A stretch of 7,015 nt of DNA from Candidatus Dormiibacterota bacterium. GTDB taxonomy: Bacteria; Chloroflexota; Dormibacteria; UBA8260; Bog-877. Numbering within the stretch: position 1 is the stretch's first letter; each line of letters starts with the position of its first letter. This document shows positions 5,941 to 7,015 of the stretch, piece after piece. The stretch covers positions 1 to 7,015 of the forward strand of contig PLTL01000005.1 in NCBI GenBank assembly GCA_003164475.1, given 5' to 3'. The notes under the pieces were generated by a model, which saw only the letters and a list, made by a program, of their open reading frames with translations, ran no database searches and was not told the DNA's origin. Position numbers and translations under genes: made by a program.

Positions 5941-6887
5941 CACCGGCCCAGGCTGAAGAGAACGATGGAGAGGAACGACAGCACGAAGGTGCCCCCGAGG
6001 TACTCGGGCACCCGGAGGATGCGGATCTTGGACAGAGCGGATTCGATGCCCGCGATGAGCACCGCTGCCCCGAGCATCTTCGCGGCGAGGGTCCCGATGG
6101 CGATGGCGAACGCGGGCAGCGTTATCTGGGTGGCGAGGCCGTCAGGCCAGATGAGGACGTTGAGCCACACCACCAGGAGCACGAAGAGCTTCATCCATCC
6201 GCCCCACTCCATCAGCGCCTGATCGGGCCCGGAGAACTCGAAGAGGCGCGAGGCTTCGATCATGGACAGCTCCTGTGCCGTGCCGGGGTTGTCGATGGGA
6301 AGGCGGCCGGTCTCGGCCAGGAGCACCATCAGGAAGGCGGCGGCGATGAGGGCGTGGCTGGGCGTGATCAGCGGTGAGGCGTTGTGCAGGACGTCGTTGA
6401 CGACGAAGGGGACCGTCCCGCCCGAGATGTAGCCCACCGCGAAGAAGATGAGGATGAGGGTGGGCTCGGCAAGCGAGGAGACGAGGCGGGAGCGGCTCGC
6501 CCCCAGGCCCCCGTAGGGACTGGCGCTGTCCATGGCGGCGAGGTTGGTGAAGAAGCCGCCGATGCCGATGACAAAGCCGCTTCCGACCATGTCCGCCATA
6601 AAGGCCCAGCTCAGCGGGAACGCCGTGAGCACGGGGATCAGCATGGCGAAGGCGATCGGGGCGGCAAAGACGATGTAGGGAGTGAACCGGAATACCCAGG
6701 AGGCCTCGGGGGTCGCCGATCGCTGCTTGCCAAAGAGCTTGGCGAGATCGAAGTAGGGCTGGAACGGCGACGGGCCCCGGCGCGACTGGACCACGGCCTC
6801 GAGCCTCGCGATGACGCCCTTGAGCAAGGGCGCGAGAGTGAGAACGACAAGGACGGCGACGCACTGGCCGATCGCCGCGGCTAGCAC
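5940..6887 (-). CDS. hyfC: HyfC/HycD-like (NuoH-type) membrane anchor subunit
   Basis: A 315-residue protein with about eight membrane helices, the usual family length. Diagnostic stretches are R-R-G-P-S-P-F-Q-P-Y-F-D-L-A-K-L-F-G-K-Q (36-55, the first conserved cytoplasmic loop), W-V-F-R-F-T-P-Y (64-71), S-P-Y-G-G-L-G-A-S-R (123-132) and the acidic loop A-E-T-G-R-L-P-I-D-N-P (191-201) with Q-E-L-S-M-I-E and E-F-S-G further on. NuoH-type subunits anchor the soluble module and, in complex I, form the quinone chamber and the start of the ion path. The start is a GTG at 6887: the next upstream in-frame stop is the TAG at 6926-6924, with no ATG or GTG between. The N-terminus aligns closely in length with E. 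coli HycD as I remember it. No strong ribosome binding site precedes it. This is the first gene of the operon visible here. Confidence 0.93.
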   Translation of the reverse strand: MLAAAIGQCVAVLVVLTLAPLLKGVIARLEAVVQSRRGPSPFQPYFDLAKLFGKQRSATPEASWVFRFTPYIVFAAPIAFAMLIPVLTAFPLSWAFMADMVGSGFVIGIGGFFTNLAAMDSASPYGGLGASRSRLVSSLAEPTLILIFFAVGYISGGTVPFVVNDVLHNASPLITPSHALIAAAFLMVLLAETGRLPIDNPGTAQELSMIEASRLFEFSGPDQALMEWGGWMKLFVLLVVWLNVLIWPDGLATQITLPAFAIAIGTLAAKMLGAAVLIAGIESALSKIRILRVPEYLGGTFVLSFLSIVLFSLGR

Positions 6888-6934
6888 AGCGCAAGGCCCC
6901 GGCGCGAGGTGGTCGGCAGCACCCTAACCTCCAT
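6881..6934 (-). other. Possible 13-17 codon leader reading frame overlapping the hyfC start
   Basis: On the minus strand GGAGG (6932-6928) is followed five bases later by a GTG (6922), opening a 13-codon frame that ends at TAG 6883-6881; an ATG in the same frame at 6934 would make it 17 codons. The stop overlaps hyfC by seven bases, its own GTG being at 6887. Because hyfC has no strong site of its own, ribosomes ending here could reinitiate on it. This is inference from spacing alone; the frame may have no function. Confidence 0.25.
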
Positions 6935-7015
6935 GGAAGATGGTGGTCAGGGGCCATCAGCTCCGCGGAGCGCTGTCGGCGCCGAGGCGACGTGGCGAGC
7001 CCCATCGCCGGGGGT
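6888..7015. other. Upstream region of the operon, no convincing gene
   Basis: This 128-base stretch lies before hyfC. One minus-strand frame is open from the right edge to TGA at 6949-6947 (about 22 codons) and could be the tail of an upstream gene, but it shows no recognisable motif. I see no convincing -35/-10 pair; the region is very GC-rich. It holds two adjacent perfect palindromes, at 6960-6971 and 6976-6985. Whether transcription starts here or comes from a gene further right cannot be told. Confidence 0.4.
6960..6985. repeat. Two adjacent palindromes upstream of hyfC
   Basis: GCTCCGCGGAGC (6960-6971) is a perfect 12-base palindrome. TCGGCGCCGA (6976-6985) is a perfect 10-base one four bases away. 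They lie about 75-100 bases before the hyfC start, where an operator could be, but such G/C-rich palindromes arise readily by chance at this base composition. Confidence 0.3.

Noticed and set aside
2286..6887. Functional hydrogenase-4 or formate hydrogenlyase
   Set aside because: The overall subunit match suggests this name, but all four Ni-binding cysteines are missing, so H2 chemistry is not supported.
6947..7015. Tail of an upstream gene on the minus strand ending at TGA 6949-6947
   Set aside because: Only about 22 codons are visible, without any motif; in GC-rich DNA an open frame this short is expected by chance.

Overview
The window is almost entirely one tightly packed, GC-rich bacterial operon read on the minus strand, from right to left. 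It encodes the membrane arm and the catalytic-like module of an energy-converting hydrogenase / complex I relative of the Hyf/Hyc (group 4) type. In order of transcription the genes are: hyfC-like (NuoH-type membrane anchor, starts at 6887), hyfE-like (NuoK-type, ends 5296), hyfF-like (NuoL/M/N-type antiporter-like, 5299-3824), hyfG/hycE-like (fused NuoC-NuoD large subunit, 3827-2286), a small subunit with an N-terminal ferredoxin-like domain (HyfI/NuoB type, 2289-1453), and hyfB-like (a second antiporter-like subunit, from 1463 off the left edge). Every junction is a short overlap: one 1- or 4-base, three 4-base ATGA, and one 11-base. The six products are therefore probably translationally coupled and made as one complex. 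Only the right-hand 128 bases (6888-7015) lack a convincing gene.

The main point is that this is not a working [NiFe] hydrogenase by sequence. The large subunit aligns well with HycE and with the 49-kDa subunit of complex I. However, all four nickel-binding cysteines are gone: the L1 motif RxCGxC reads R-L-A-G-V-S, and the L2 motif DPCxxC reads A-L-S-H-A-E. The protein stops at an Asp-Arg end like that of NuoD/Nqo4, without the C-terminal tail that hydrogenase maturation proteases remove. The complex I quinone-headgroup His and Tyr (His38 and Tyr87 of Thermus Nqo4) also appear to be absent. The small subunit, by contrast, keeps all four proximal-cluster cysteines. Its fused N-terminal domain keeps exactly the four cysteines for one further [4Fe-4S] cluster. 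The machinery to bring electrons in and to couple them to ions through two antiporter-like subunits, NuoH-like and NuoK-like, is thus present, but the terminal chemistry is unknown. This matches the description of energy-converting-hydrogenase-related (Ehr) complexes, whose substrate has not been established to my knowledge.

The host cannot be named from this window. High G+C, heavy use of G/C-ending codons, GTG starts and overlapping genes would fit Actinomycetota, Chloroflexota, Acidobacteriota, Rokubacteria-like lineages or high-GC Proteobacteria. Subunit lengths (315, about 214, 491 and 513 residues) resemble, from memory, those of the Mycobacterium tuberculosis Rv0084-Rv0087 hyc genes, in the same C-E-F-G order. 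No RNA genes, mobile elements, CRISPR arrays or notable repeats were seen.
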